Positions 30,509-39,501 are shown, counted from the first letter of the stretch. The stretch is 64,000 bases of DNA from Nitratireductor aestuarii (GCF_014641695.1 NZ_BMIF01000010.1:62001-126000), one strand, 5' to 3'. Translations and numbers: made by a program. The notes: generated by a model from the letters alone, not told the origin.

Positions 30509-31135
30509 TTATGCGACGTTGATGCCTTCGTCGGCGAAAACCTTGCGGGCCGTCGGCCGAGCCTTGAGCGCTTCGTAGTAAGCCTTGAGGTTTGCCGGAA
30601 CTTCCATACCCGCCCGGTCGATGATCCAGAACAAGAAATAGAACAGCGCGCTGTCGGCGATGGTGAGACCGTCGCCGATCAGGAACGGACGGTCTCCCAG
30701 ACCTTCTGCGATCTGAGCCAGGCCCTTGTTGATGATCGCCTTGCCAGCTTCACGGATGGCCGCGTGTTCTGCTTCGTTCTCGCAGAACTTGGCCGGCCGG
30801 AAGATGCGGCCAAAGCCCTGTGCGTGCAGCGTGCCGACGATGTATTCCACCAGTTCCATCATCCGAACCTCGCCATCGAGGTCTGCCGGAATGAGGTTCT
30901 TCTCGGGATTTGACTTTGCGAGCCACGTCGCAATTGCCGGATACTCGGTCAGGACCGAACCATCGTCGCGCAGCAGCGCCGGTACCTTCGACTTCGGGTT
31001 GACGCGCAGGTACTCGGCCTCGTACTGAGCGCCCGATGCGAGATCGACGCGTGCGAGTTCATAAGGCTTGCCGATTTCTTCGAGCAAAAGATGGATACCC
31101 AGCGAACAGGCGCCGGGTGCATAAAACAACTTCAT
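30509..31135 (-). CDS. Glutathione S-transferase family protein
   Basis: A 208-residue protein. The N-terminal thioredoxin-like half starts MKLFYAPGACSLGIHLLLEEIGKPYEL, with the beta-class pattern G-A-C-S and VPALLRDDGSVLTEYPAIATWLA for glutathione binding; the C-terminal helical half contains FLIGDGLTIADSALFYFL (N-capping box region). It conjugates or isomerises electrophiles using glutathione. The ATG at 31135 follows GGAG at 5 bases. It is monocistronic, with its own terminator, and diverges from the orphan TctC gene across 277 bases. Confidence 0.92.
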   Translation of the reverse strand: MKLFYAPGACSLGIHLLLEEIGKPYELARVDLASGAQYEAEYLRVNPKSKVPALLRDDGSVLTEYPAIATWLAKSNPEKNLIPADLDGEVRMMELVEYIVGTLHAQGFGRIFRPAKFCENEAEHAAIREAGKAIINKGLAQIAEGLGDRPFLIGDGLTIADSALFYFLFWIIDRAGMEVPANLKAYYEALKARPTARKVFADEGINVA

Positions 31136-31412
31136 AACGACTCCAGACATTCAGCGAGAAAATCGCTCTTGGCAGCACCCACTTATAACGACGGTTGGTC
31201 CCAGTACAGATCGCCGCGACGAACTTTCCACTTGACCATTCAGCCTTCGCATGCGCAAAAGAATTTCAGAATGCAGTGCACAATAATGCGGCTATAAAAT
31301 AGCCCAAATTCTTGCGCAGCTTGCAGATCTGTCCCCCATGCCGAGCTATTAAACTTGCTACCCAAAGTATGCGATGAAGCGCGCCAGCAAGTTTTAGGGA
31401 GAGTAACAGCCG

Positions 31413-32375
31413 ATGAGTATTACCCGCCGCGCATTTCTTGGCGCAGCCGCAGCTGCACCATTTTTGACGAGCTTCTCGGTTCGTGCTTCGGATGCACCAA
31501 TCAGCCTTTACGTGCCTTATGGCGCCGGCGGCCCGGTGGACGGCATCAGCCGCTTCCTTGCCGATGGCCTGACCAAGGCCATGGGACGGACGTTCCTGGT
31601 GGAGAACCGTCCGGGCGGCAACGGCATCGTAGCGGCACAGTTCGTCGCTTCGTCGCGTCAGCCTGAGACCTCCCTCTTCGTTGCAGGCACAGGCCCCTTC
31701 TCGCTCAACCTGCTGCTGCGCAGCCGCCTGCCCTTCACTCGCGAACAGTTCAAGCCGGTCTCGCTGGTTGCAGACGGCCCGCTGGCCATCACGGTTTCCG
31801 CCAAGAACCCGGCGCAGGACCTCAAGACCTTCGTTGACAATGCCAAGGCCAGCGGCAAGGCACAGCGCTTCGGCACCTTCGGCCCGGGCAGCCTCAGCCA
31901 GCTCTTCGGCGCGCTCGTCAACCAGGAACTCGGCTTCGATGTTGCCGAGGTGGCCTACAAGACCACCGCTGAAGAAGTGCGCGACATCATCGCCGGCCAG
32001 GTTGACTTCTCGGTTTCGTCGCCGCTGGGCGTTCTCGGCCAGATCCGCGCCGGTGAAATGCGCATGCTTGCCGTCGCCCGTGACGAGCGCACGACGCAGC
32101 TGCCTGACGTTCCGACCTTCAAGGAACTCGGCCACCCTGCCCTCACCGCGAGCTTCTGGACCGGCATTCTCGCGCCGACCGGCATGCCGGACGAGCTGGT
32201 CACCGAAATCAATGCTGCAATCGACCAGGTTCTCGCCGATCCCAAGACGGACGAGTTCCTTGACCGCCTCGGCCAGTACAAGATTGGTGGCGCACCGCAG
32301 GTGTTCGCCGACCAGCTTGCCAAGGACGAGCAGCAGTGGGGCGGGATCATCAAGGCGCGCAACTTCGCGCTCTGA
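31413..32375 (+). CDS. Orphan TctC/Bug-family substrate-binding protein with Tat signal
   Basis: A 320-residue periplasmic binding protein. Its N-terminus MSITRRAFLGAAAAAPFLTSF carries a twin-arginine motif (TRRAFLG), unlike the Sec signals of the two other TctC proteins in the window. ISLYVPYGAGGPVDGISRFLADGLTKAMG and VENRPGGNGIVAA are Bug-family signatures. No tctA or tctB adjoins it, so it may serve a membrane pair elsewhere or one at 35.0-41.8 kb. AGGGAGAG precedes the ATG at about 10 bases. Confidence 0.92.
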   Translation: MSITRRAFLGAAAAAPFLTSFSVRASDAPISLYVPYGAGGPVDGISRFLADGLTKAMGRTFLVENRPGGNGIVAAQFVASSRQPETSLFVAGTGPFSLNLLLRSRLPFTREQFKPVSLVADGPLAITVSAKNPAQDLKTFVDNAKASGKAQRFGTFGPGSLSQLFGALVNQELGFDVAEVAYKTTAEEVRDIIAGQVDFSVSSPLGVLGQIRAGEMRMLAVARDERTTQLPDVPTFKELGHPALTASFWTGILAPTGMPDELVTEINAAIDQVLADPKTDEFLDRLGQYKIGGAPQVFADQLAKDEQQWGGIIKARNFAL

Positions 32376-32466
32376 TGTAGCGAGAGCGCCCTGCGGCGCT
32401 CCTGCACAAAAAGAGTGGATCTGTTTTCCTCCCGATCACAGCAGAATCCAACCTGACAAACACTTA

Positions 32467-32493
32467 AGGCCGGAGACGATCCCGGCCTTTTTT
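32467..32493 (+). terminator. Rho-independent terminator after the orphan tctC
   Basis: A 7-bp stem (AGGCCGG/CCGGCCT) with an 8-base loop followed by TTTTT. A second, T-less hairpin (GAGCGCC/GGCGCTC) lies closer to the stop, at 32384-32401. Confidence 0.8.
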
Positions 32494-32595
32494 ATATGGA
32501 CCGCTTACTCGGTGAACAATTTGTTAGTCTATAGTTGATATTTATCACCCATTCCTAGATTTTTGTTCTATGTTACGATTATATAACAGTACATA

Positions 32596-33891
32596 ATGCT
32601 TAATCCAATTTGTTCATCATTGCCATCTTATGTTGGTCTGCAGCGTCTTACCGAGCATGATAAGCCCGCGTCGGTTGCTATTCCCTCGGGGAAAAGGTTG
32701 CACGAAGATCCCGGTTCCTTGGAAGGTGCCGACGAAAGCGCCGCCGGGCCATCTTCAGCAAAGTCTGCTCGGATTGCAGAAAGCGTCCACCTGGCGGCCA
32801 TAAAGAAGCATATGGAGGAGGTCTATGACCTCGATCATCAATTCGCAGTCGAAGCGATAGCAAACCGTTATTTCGGTAAGCGCGTTGATTTTGGGCAAGA
32901 GGGGTACATCAGCGATGCGGAACGCATGCAGAAAGCAGACCAGCTCATAAACGATGCCGCAGAGTTCCTGCGCAACAGCCGTTTAACCTGGAATTTCGAC
33001 CTGGACCTATTAAACTTTCAGGCCTTCATCTCGTCCCAGGGGCAAATGCTCACAATCCATGACAAAGACACTTACGAAGCTGACGTTAACAGGGATTTCG
33101 ACATCCTGTCGGCGCTCAGTTCAGATGCAGACGAGAGAGAAATTCGCCTGATTGTGGAGGGTGATTACTTTCGCTCATCCGATCTTGAACCAATGATCAA
33201 CAATGAAGCGAAGGGTGGAGATATTATTCATCCAAAATATTTCTCTCTGGACTGGCTTGAACTTAATGAAGGTGGCGCCAGTTTCAACTATGGATCGAGC
33301 TACGCGGTACTGAAAGATCACGTCAAGGAACTATGCTCCATCACACCTTATGATTCTTTAGCGCTCCATAACGATCGAGCTACCGAGGTCGAAATGCTCG
33401 CAGAAGATTTCCTCGACAGGCGTCCAGATATTGCAAGTTATTTTGATTTGTCTACTTTCGAGAACATGGTTCGGCTTTTCTGCCAGCTGACCGAAAAGGA
33501 TTTTCGGTCGGGGCCCGACCCTGACAAAGACGACGCACAGACCCCCCGCTACTGCCGATTGGACGCGATTATCGAGCAGGCTACTGACCATCCACTGACA
33601 GAAGCGCAGAAGGTTTCCGCACAAGAAGCTAGGGATCGCTGCGGTGCAGACAACTTCAACTACATAGAGGTTCAATGTCTAGCGGATGTGAATATCTTCA
33701 ACGATTCAAAATATATAAGCTTTTCGGCTGACGAGATAGGAAGTCTTGATGCTAAAAGGCGCGAAGATTTCAATAAGGTTGTCAAATACGTTCGTGACAG
33801 AACGAAGCACGACCCGGATTTTGTTCGATACCATTCAGCCAGGGAGGCAAGAATAGGCCCAGAGCAACAAAGGGAACTTGGGCTACCGTAG
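32596..33891 (+). CDS. Unrecognised 431-residue protein, possible exported effector
   Basis: I do not recognise this protein with confidence. Residues 1-65 are polar and Ser/Pro/Glu-rich, as in disordered secretion leaders of effectors; the rest is acidic and looks globular. The stretch HPKYFSLDWLE...GGASFNYGSSYAVLKDHV...TPYDS loosely recalls DUF3626-type proteins, a weak resemblance from memory. The DNA is visibly lower in GC than its neighbours, and upstream it is AT-rich with no clear ribosome site at the ATG. It stands alone between a terminator and an intergenic repeat. Horizontal acquisition is likely; function is open. Confidence 0.7.
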   Translation: MLNPICSSLPSYVGLQRLTEHDKPASVAIPSGKRLHEDPGSLEGADESAAGPSSAKSARIAESVHLAAIKKHMEEVYDLDHQFAVEAIANRYFGKRVDFGQEGYISDAERMQKADQLINDAAEFLRNSRLTWNFDLDLLNFQAFISSQGQMLTIHDKDTYEADVNRDFDILSALSSDADEREIRLIVEGDYFRSSDLEPMINNEAKGGDIIHPKYFSLDWLELNEGGASFNYGSSYAVLKDHVKELCSITPYDSLALHNDRATEVEMLAEDFLDRRPDIASYFDLSTFENMVRLFCQLTEKDFRSGPDPDKDDAQTPRYCRLDAIIEQATDHPLTEAQKVSAQEARDRCGADNFNYIEVQCLADVNIFNDSKYISFSADEIGSLDAKRREDFNKVVKYVRDRTKHDPDFVRYHSAREARIGPEQQRELGLP

Positions 33892-33929
33892 GCGTTGGTG
33901 GAATGCCAGAGCAACACAAGCTGATCTTG

Positions 33930-34035
33930 ATTTAAACCAGTTCAGACTTTCACAGAAACTCTGAATTGCTCTAACTGTTTGTTTTCTTGCGGTTCCAGAC
34001 GGAAAACCGGTTTCCACTTTTCCTGGAACCGCTCT
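33930..34035. repeat. Rhizobial-type intergenic palindromic repeat
   Basis: An inverted repeat GCGGTTCCAG (33989-33998) / CTGGAACCGC (34023-34032) encloses AAAACCGGTTTCCACTTTT. A second stem (TTCAGA/TCTGAA) and AATTGCTCTAA lie beside it at about 33940-33973. The AAAACCGGTTTCCACTTTT core with flanking arms is a familiar pattern of intergenic repeats in Rhizobiales. Confidence 0.6.
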
Positions 34036-34043
34036 TGGGCTGG

Positions 34044-34841
34044 TCATCCCTTTGCGTAAGGACGCGGGATGTGTGACATCAGCGTCTTGGTGAAGCCACC
34101 GTCGACGATGAGTTCCGCGCCGTGGACGTAGGACGCACGAGGACTTGCGAGAAAGAGCACAGTGTTGGCGAGTTCCTCCGGATCGCCGATGCGCTTCAGC
34201 GGGACAACCTGCTCGCGGCGGGCCTTGTCTTCCGGCTTCTCGTAGAATTTGGCCGAGATGGGTGTGATGAAGAGGCCCGGGCTCACGGTGTTGACGCGAA
34301 CACCAAGCGGTCCCCATTCGAGCGCCATCTGCTGCGACAGCATCCGCATGGCCGCCTTGCTGGTGGAGTAAGCAGCGCTGTTGGCCTGCGCGTTGGTGCC
34401 GCCGATCGAGGCGATGTTCACGATGGACCGGTTCGAAGCCCCCTCTTCCGAGTGGCGATGGAAGGCCTGTGCGCAGAAGATCGCGCCGGTGAGGTTGACC
34501 CGCATCTGCGCATCCCAATGGGCAGCGTCGAGCTCGAGCAGCGGCTTCGGGGTCGACATGGCGGCGTTGTTTACCAGCACGGAGACTGCGCCAAGCTTTT
34601 CATGGATCTTCGCGAAGGCCGCCTCGACGGCATCCGCGTCACCGATGTCGCAGGCCTGCACCGAGAGCCGGTCTTCCGACACGCCGAATTCAGCGGCAAA
34701 GGATTCGGCATCGGCAGGGTTGCGGTCCAGCATGCCGACCTTTGCGCCAGCTTCCAGAAAACCGCGAACGATCGCACGGCCAAGACCACCGGCCGCTCCG
34801 GTGACGACGCAGACCTGACCCTCGAGTTGCAACCAGCTCAT
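34044..34841 (-). CDS. SDR family oxidoreductase
   Basis: A 265-residue classical short-chain dehydrogenase. TGAAGGLGRA (18-27) is the NAD(P) loop, NNAAM the NNAG-type motif, and the catalytic Ser-Tyr-Lys appear in NIASIGG and YSTSK. VDGGFTKTLMSHIPRPYAKG ends the protein. ATG at 34841 is preferred to an in-frame TTG at 34853. A terminator separates it from tctA, so it is its own unit with a promoter in 34842-34976. Substrate unknown. Confidence 0.9.
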   Translation of the reverse strand: MSWLQLEGQVCVVTGAAGGLGRAIVRGFLEAGAKVGMLDRNPADAESFAAEFGVSEDRLSVQACDIGDADAVEAAFAKIHEKLGAVSVLVNNAAMSTPKPLLELDAAHWDAQMRVNLTGAIFCAQAFHRHSEEGASNRSIVNIASIGGTNAQANSAAYSTSKAAMRMLSQQMALEWGPLGVRVNTVSPGLFITPISAKFYEKPEDKARREQVVPLKRIGDPEELANTVLFLASPRASYVHGAELIVDGGFTKTLMSHIPRPYAKG

Positions 34842-34976
34842 CTCAACATCCAATCATCGTTCTACAACGCAGACGCGCATTCTGGCGAAAGCGGCTGCAA
34901 ATGTGCACTTCATTTGCTACGCAACTGCGCTGCAAGATATGCAGAAATCCTGCTGAAGCCATCCTGCAGCCCCAAA

Positions 34977-35003
34977 GAAAAACGGCGCGGGAAGCCCGCG
35001 CCG
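34977..35003 (-). terminator. Rho-independent terminator after the first tctA
   Basis: A perfect 9-bp GC stem (CGGCGCGGG/CCCGCGCCG) with a 3-base loop, followed on the minus strand by TTTTTCTTT. Confidence 0.9.
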
Positions 35004-35028
35004 CGAGAAGCTGTCCCCTGCCCTGAAA

Positions 35029-36528
35029 CTACTCTTCCAGAACTTCGCGCTTGGTTCGGATGCTTGGCGCCGTCATCGCGATGATGGAAACGATCGCGAC
35101 CGCATAGAAGCCTAGCGAGATCCACGACGAGAACAGGACACTGAAGTCGCCGCGCGAAATCAGCAGCGCCCGGCGCAGGTTTTCCTCCAGCATCGGTCCG
35201 AGGATGAAGCCCAGGAGCAGCGGTGCGGCCGGCAGTCCGAGAGCCACGACGATGTAGCCCGCAAGACACATGATCGCGCAGAGATAGATCTCGAAGACAT
35301 CGTTCTTGAGCGAGAAGGCGCCGATGCAGCAGAGCAGCATGATGGCCGGGTAGAGCAGCTTGTAAGGCACGCTCAGGAGCCGGACCCAGATGCCCACCAG
35401 CGGCAGGTTCAGGATCACCAGCATCAGGTTGCCGACCCACATGGAGGCGATCAGCCCCCAGAACAGCGACGGATTGGTCTCCATCACCCGCGGTCCGGGC
35501 GTTATGTCGTGGATCATCATTGCGCCCACCATCAATGCCATCACGGCGTTGGACGGCATGCCGAGCGTCAGCAGCGGAATGAATGAGGTCTGCGACGCGG
35601 CATTGTTCGCGGCTTCCGGCCCGGCAACGCCGGCGAGGTGCCCTCGTCCGAACAACTCCGGATCCTTTGCCACCTTCTTCTCGACAGCATAGGAGGCGAA
35701 AGAACCGATGGCAGCGCCGCCGCCCGGCAGAACGCCGAGAATCGAGCCGATCGCCGTGCCGCGCGCGGCCGGTCCGAACATGGCCTTGATCTCTGCCCAG
35801 CGCGGCATCAGACGCGTGATGCGGGCTGTGCCAAGGTTTTTGCCCTGGTCTTCTTCCGACAGGTTCTTGATGATCTCTGCGAAGCCGAACACGGCCATGG
35901 CCATGACGACGAAATCGAGACCGTCGAAGAGTTTGGTGGCGCCGAAGGTGAAGCGCTCGTCACCCGACGTGATGTCCGTGCCGATGCAGCTCAGGAGAAT
36001 GCCGAACACCACCATGGCGATACTCTCGATCATGCGGGCGTTGGACAGAACCGTCGCCAGGATCAGGCCGACCACCATCATGGCGAAATATTCAGCCGGG
36101 CCGAACTGGAAGGCAACCTGTGCCAGCGGCTTCGCCAGGAAGGCGATGAAGATGGCCGCTACCGTGCCGGCAAAGAAGGAGGAGAGTGCAGCTGTGGCCA
36201 GCGCGAGACCAGCCTTGCCCTGACGGGCCAGCTGGTATCCATCGAGTGCCGTCACCACGGCCGAGGATTCACCTGGCAGGTTGACGATGATCGCCGTGGT
36301 CGAGCCGCCGTACTGGGCGCCGTAATAGATGCCGGCCAGCATGATGAGGGCGGCTTCGGGCTGCAGCGAATAGGTGAGCGGCAGCAACATGGAGATGGTT
36401 GCCAGCGGTCCCAGGCCAGGCAGGACGCCGATCAGCGTGCCAAGCAGGCAGCCGACGAAGGCATAGGCCAGGTTTTCGAAGGTCAGCGCGACGCTCAGGC
36501 CGAGTGCGATATGGTCAAGCAATTCCAT
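35029..36528 (-). CDS. Tripartite tricarboxylate transporter, large permease (TctA family)
   Basis: A 499-residue inner-membrane protein with about 11-12 hydrophobic segments. GTLIGVLPGLGP near 34-45 and its pseudo-repeat GTAIGSILGVLPGGGAAIGSF near 255-275 are TctA signatures. It uses an ion gradient to import a carboxylate delivered by the TctC protein. The TctB gene precedes it by one base. This is the last gene of the first TctCBA set. Confidence 0.95.
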   Translation of the reverse strand: MELLDHIALGLSVALTFENLAYAFVGCLLGTLIGVLPGLGPLATISMLLPLTYSLQPEAALIMLAGIYYGAQYGGSTTAIIVNLPGESSAVVTALDGYQLARQGKAGLALATAALSSFFAGTVAAIFIAFLAKPLAQVAFQFGPAEYFAMMVVGLILATVLSNARMIESIAMVVFGILLSCIGTDITSGDERFTFGATKLFDGLDFVVMAMAVFGFAEIIKNLSEEDQGKNLGTARITRLMPRWAEIKAMFGPAARGTAIGSILGVLPGGGAAIGSFASYAVEKKVAKDPELFGRGHLAGVAGPEAANNAASQTSFIPLLTLGMPSNAVMALMVGAMMIHDITPGPRVMETNPSLFWGLIASMWVGNLMLVILNLPLVGIWVRLLSVPYKLLYPAIMLLCCIGAFSLKNDVFEIYLCAIMCLAGYIVVALGLPAAPLLLGFILGPMLEENLRRALLISRGDFSVLFSSWISLGFYAVAIVSIIAMTAPSIRTKREVLEE

Positions 36529-36529
36529 G

Positions 36530-36982
36530 TCAGAACCCCGCCATGAACCAGGGCCAGAGCGGCATCTGCAAGCCTATGCCCTTCACGAAAATCAGCGCAG
36601 AAACGAACCCGAGGAACAGACCGCTCGCGATCGTGCGCAGCCAGTTGCGTCCATCGGAAGCAAGGTCCGCAATGATGATCAGCACGGTCGAAGCGAGCAC
36701 CAGGCCGAGCGGCTTCAGCAAGGCCGCGAAGGCTGCAATGCCGAGGACGACCATGGCGAGCGCCCACCAGTTCACATGCGGGAGCTTGTCGCCCTGACGC
36801 GCGATCAGGTTCTGGATGAGAATGACGGCGCCAAGCACACCAAGGATGGCGGCGGCGATGACGGGCATGAAGCCCGGTCCCATGCGCGCACCCGTCCCGA
36901 AGGAGAGTTGCGAGCCATAGAACAGAAAGAACCCAGCGACGAGCATCAAGCCGACGCCGACAACGGTCTCCCGATGCAACAT
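36530..36982 (-). CDS. Tripartite tricarboxylate transporter, small permease (TctB family)
   Basis: A 150-residue protein with four hydrophobic segments, including GVGLMLVAGFFLFYGSQLSFGTGARMGPGFMPVIAAAILGVLG, which holds the TctB pattern G-x-GP-GFMP. The ATG at 36982 stands 5 bases after AAGGGGG; the in-frame GTG at 36988 overlaps that site. It is the partner of TctA in the importer. Confidence 0.92.
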   Translation of the reverse strand: MLHRETVVGVGLMLVAGFFLFYGSQLSFGTGARMGPGFMPVIAAAILGVLGAVILIQNLIARQGDKLPHVNWWALAMVVLGIAAFAALLKPLGLVLASTVLIIIADLASDGRNWLRTIASGLFLGFVSALIFVKGIGLQMPLWPWFMAGF

Positions 36983-37005
36983 GTGCACCCCCTTAAGCGA
37001 AAAGC

Positions 37006-37023
37006 GGGGGGCTTTCGCCCCCC
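37006..37023 (-). terminator. Attenuator hairpin between tctC and tctB
   Basis: On the minus strand GGGGGGC-GAAA-GCCCCCC, a 7-bp stem capped by a GNRA tetraloop, then GCTTTTCGCTT. It lies 15 bases after the tctC stop. It likely keeps the binding-protein message in excess over the membrane components. Confidence 0.7.
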
Positions 37024-37038
37024 TTGGATCATTGAGAC

Positions 37039-37995
37039 TTACTGGGCGGATACGCCGAGAGCCCTGTACTTCTCGATTTCCTTGGCGACGTATTCGTTGC
37101 CGTTGGTCGCATCGACGTTTTCCAGGCGGCCCTGGGCATTGGCCTCGAGCATCTTGACGATACGCTCGTCAGCCATGGCCTCGCCCAGAACCTCGTTGAG
37201 CTTCTGCTTGATCTCGGCAGGCGTTCCGGCAGGAACACCAACTATGGTCCAGCCAACGTTCACGGCATCCGGGAAACCGGCCTCGACGACGGTCTTGGCA
37301 TCCGGGAACTTCGGCGAACGGGCCGTACCGGTCGTGCCGATGACCTTCATCTTGCCTTCTTCGACGTAGGGAGCGACGACCGAAGCGTATTCGAACGACA
37401 GGTCAATCACGCCAGAAGCAAGGTCAACCATCTGCGTTGCGCCGGCCTTGTAGGGCACGTGAACCATGTCGATGCCGGCAGCCTTCTTGAGCAGCTCGCC
37501 ACCCAGGTGCTGCGCGGTGCCGTTGCCGGGCGAACCGAAGTTGATCTTGCCCGGGTTTTCCTTGGCATAGTCGACCAGCTCTTCGATTGTGTTGAAGGGC
37601 ATGTTGGTCGAAGCAACGATGATCTGCGGCGAAGCCGTGATGCCGTGGACCCAATCGAAATCCTTGACCGGATCGTAGGTCACCTTGGAAGGATCAAGAG
37701 CCGGCGAGATGCTCAGCGGACCGGACGAACCGTAGACAACCGTGTAGCCGTCAGCTGGCGCCAGCGAGGCTTCCTTGGTGCCGACGAAACCGCCCGCACC
37801 CGGCTTGTTTTCAACGATCACGCTCTGACCGAGCTTTTCCGTCAGAACCTCAGCGATCTTGCGCGAGGTCAGGTCCGTAATGCCACCTGCAGCAAATGGC
37901 ACGATCCAGGTGATCGGGCGGCTCGGATAGGTATCCGCCATCGCCGGAAGAACCATCGAAAGGCTGAGCGCAATCGCCATGCCTATTTTTTTCAT
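37039..37995 (-). CDS. Tripartite tricarboxylate transporter binding protein (TctC/Bug family)
   Basis: A 318-residue periplasmic protein with signal peptide MKKIGMAIALSLSMVLPAMA. YPSRPITWIVPFAAGGITDLTSRK and VIVENKPGAGGFVGTKEAS are family signatures that bind the substrate carboxylates. It is a close paralogue of the protein encoded at 38479-39435, with the same length and most residues shared by eye. It has a sigma54-type promoter and is followed by the tctB and tctA genes. Confidence 0.95.
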   Translation of the reverse strand: MKKIGMAIALSLSMVLPAMADTYPSRPITWIVPFAAGGITDLTSRKIAEVLTEKLGQSVIVENKPGAGGFVGTKEASLAPADGYTVVYGSSGPLSISPALDPSKVTYDPVKDFDWVHGITASPQIIVASTNMPFNTIEELVDYAKENPGKINFGSPGNGTAQHLGGELLKKAAGIDMVHVPYKAGATQMVDLASGVIDLSFEYASVVAPYVEEGKMKVIGTTGTARSPKFPDAKTVVEAGFPDAVNVGWTIVGVPAGTPAEIKQKLNEVLGEAMADERIVKMLEANAQGRLENVDATNGNEYVAKEIEKYRALGVSAQ

Positions 37996-38085
37996 TCTGC
38001 ACCTCCAAAGTGCGCCGGGTCGCTCGCCATGGTCAAAGAACCGGCTGCATCGAGCGAAAACCTTCGTGCGCTACACACAACGACC

Positions 38086-38101
38086 TGCAGGAAAAGTACC
38101 A
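38086..38101 (-). promoter_or_regulatory. Sigma54 (-24/-12) promoter of the first tctC
   Basis: Minus strand TGGTACTTTTCCTGCA has GG and GC separated by exactly 10 bases, as RpoN promoters require (TGGCAC-N5-TTGCA). The identical 16 bases occur at 39502-39517 before the paralogous tctC. The predicted leader to the ATG at 37995 is about 80 bases. Confidence 0.75.
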
Positions 38102-38425
38102 GGGAAGATTCTTTTCTACGGGACCTCTGACTCGCAGTATCCCCTTTTCTGCATGCCTCATATGCAATGGAATGCAGCTACAGAACAAGCTGAAAAATGC
38201 CATTGGGAAACAAGTTTTCCACAAAGCAGTTCATTGATTTAACTTGTGTTTTTTGATTTTAATCAAATGACGCAAGAGCGTCTCCGCAGAAACTCCAGCA
38301 TCAATGCTGAACATCACGGTTCACATGTTTTCGTTTTTGATGGATGAGGAGGCAGGTCTGATCTGATTTTACAATCTAAAGCAAAGCCTGTCGTCTCGAA
38401 ATTCTTCGGTGCGAATGCCTTTCAG

Positions 38426-38462
38426 AAAAAATCTGCTCGAGGGGCTTCCACCCCTCGAGCAG
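38426..38462 (-). terminator. Rho-independent terminator after the second tctC
   Basis: A perfect 12-bp stem (CTGCTCGAGGGG/CCCCTCGAGCAG) with a 6-base loop, followed on the minus strand by ATTTTTTCT. Confidence 0.92.
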
Positions 38463-38478
38463 CACGTAGATCAAAGCA

Positions 38479-39435
38479 TTACTGGACGGTGACACCCAGG
38501 CTCCTGAACTTCTCGATTTCCTTGGCAACGAAATCCTTGCCGTTCTCAGGCGTCACATCCTTCATGAAGGTCTGAGCATTTGCTTCATACATCTTGATGA
38601 CTCGCTCATCTTCCCAGACTTCCGCCAGCGCAGCCGCCAGTTTCTGCTTCACTTCATCCGGAGTGCCCGCGGGAACGCCAAACAACCCCCAACCAATATT
38701 GACGGCGTCAGGATAGCCTGCCTCGACAACGGTCTTTGCATCCGGGAAGCGCGGCGAACGTTCTGTCCCCGTCGTTCCGATCACCTTCATCTTGCCTTCC
38801 TCGACATAGGGGGCAACGATGGAGGCATACTCGAACGAAACGTCGATGACGCCCGACGCAAGATCGACCATCTGGGTCGTCCCCGCCTTGTAAGGCACAT
38901 GCGTCATCTCGATGCCGGCTGCCTTCTGCAGCAGCTCGCCTGCCAGATGCTGTGCCGTGCCGTTGCCCGGCGATCCGAAGTTGATCTTGCCCGGGTTTTC
39001 CTTGGCATAGGCAACCAGCTCTTCGATCGTGTTGAAGGGCATGTTGGTCGACGCCACAACAATCTGCGACGCAGCCGCGATACCGGCCACATAGTCGAAA
39101 GCTTCCAGCGGGTCATACGGTACCTTGGAAGGGTTCAACGCCGGGGTGATTCCCAGCGGACCGGAGGATGCATAGACCAGCGTATAGCCGTCGGCCGGTG
39201 CGAGCGATGCTTCCTTGGTGCCGACGAGCCCCCCTGCCCCAGGCTTGTTCTCGACGATAACGCTCTGTCCGAGTTTCTCGTTCAGAGCTTCAGTGATCTT
39301 GCGGGCTGTCAGATCCGTGATACCTCCTGCAGCAAACGGCACGATCCATGAGATCGGGCGGCTGGGATACGTGTCGGCCAAACTCGGCAAGATCATTGAA
39401 AGGCTCATCGCAAGAGCCACGCCGATCTTTTTCAT
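38479..39435 (-). CDS. Tripartite tricarboxylate transporter binding protein (TctC/Bug family), paralogue
   Basis: A 318-residue periplasmic protein with signal MKKIGVALAMSLSMILPSLA. It repeats nearly all motifs of its neighbour: YPSRPISWIVPFAAGGITDLTARK and VIVENKPGAGGLVGTKEAS. Differences cluster in the C-terminal quarter (YEANAQTFMKDVTPENGKDF). The ATG at 39435 follows GGAGG. It is monocistronic between its own sigma54 promoter and a strong terminator, and the tctBA genes that presumably serve it lie on the other side of a terminator. Confidence 0.95.
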   Translation of the reverse strand: MKKIGVALAMSLSMILPSLADTYPSRPISWIVPFAAGGITDLTARKITEALNEKLGQSVIVENKPGAGGLVGTKEASLAPADGYTLVYASSGPLGITPALNPSKVPYDPLEAFDYVAGIAAASQIVVASTNMPFNTIEELVAYAKENPGKINFGSPGNGTAQHLAGELLQKAAGIEMTHVPYKAGTTQMVDLASGVIDVSFEYASIVAPYVEEGKMKVIGTTGTERSPRFPDAKTVVEAGYPDAVNIGWGLFGVPAGTPDEVKQKLAAALAEVWEDERVIKMYEANAQTFMKDVTPENGKDFVAKEIEKFRSLGVTVQ

Positions 39436-39501
39436 TCTCCACCTCCTAGTGCGCACCGGTGAGGCCGCCTCCAGCGAACATTCACCGCGCAATTCAAACT
39501 G

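Larger units (their letters stand above)
37996..38478 (-). other. Long regulatory gap upstream of the first tctC
   Basis: A 483-base stretch without a gene. It holds the sigma54-type promoter at 38086-38101, inverted repeats that may bind an activator (TGCAT-N7-ATGCA at 38150-38166 and GGAAA-N5-TTTCC at 38206-38220), AT-rich DNA, and the terminator of the second tctC gene at 38426-38462. I see no convincing small ORF or RNA. Confidence 0.6.

Noticed and set aside
30720-31028. A 100-codon antisense frame over the glutathione transferase gene
   Set aside because: The transferase is well supported on the minus strand with terminator and ribosome site; the antisense frame has neither.
32494-32595. 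A type III secretion tts box before the effector-like gene
   Set aside because: The leader has AT-rich DNA but no convincing match to the long tts consensus.
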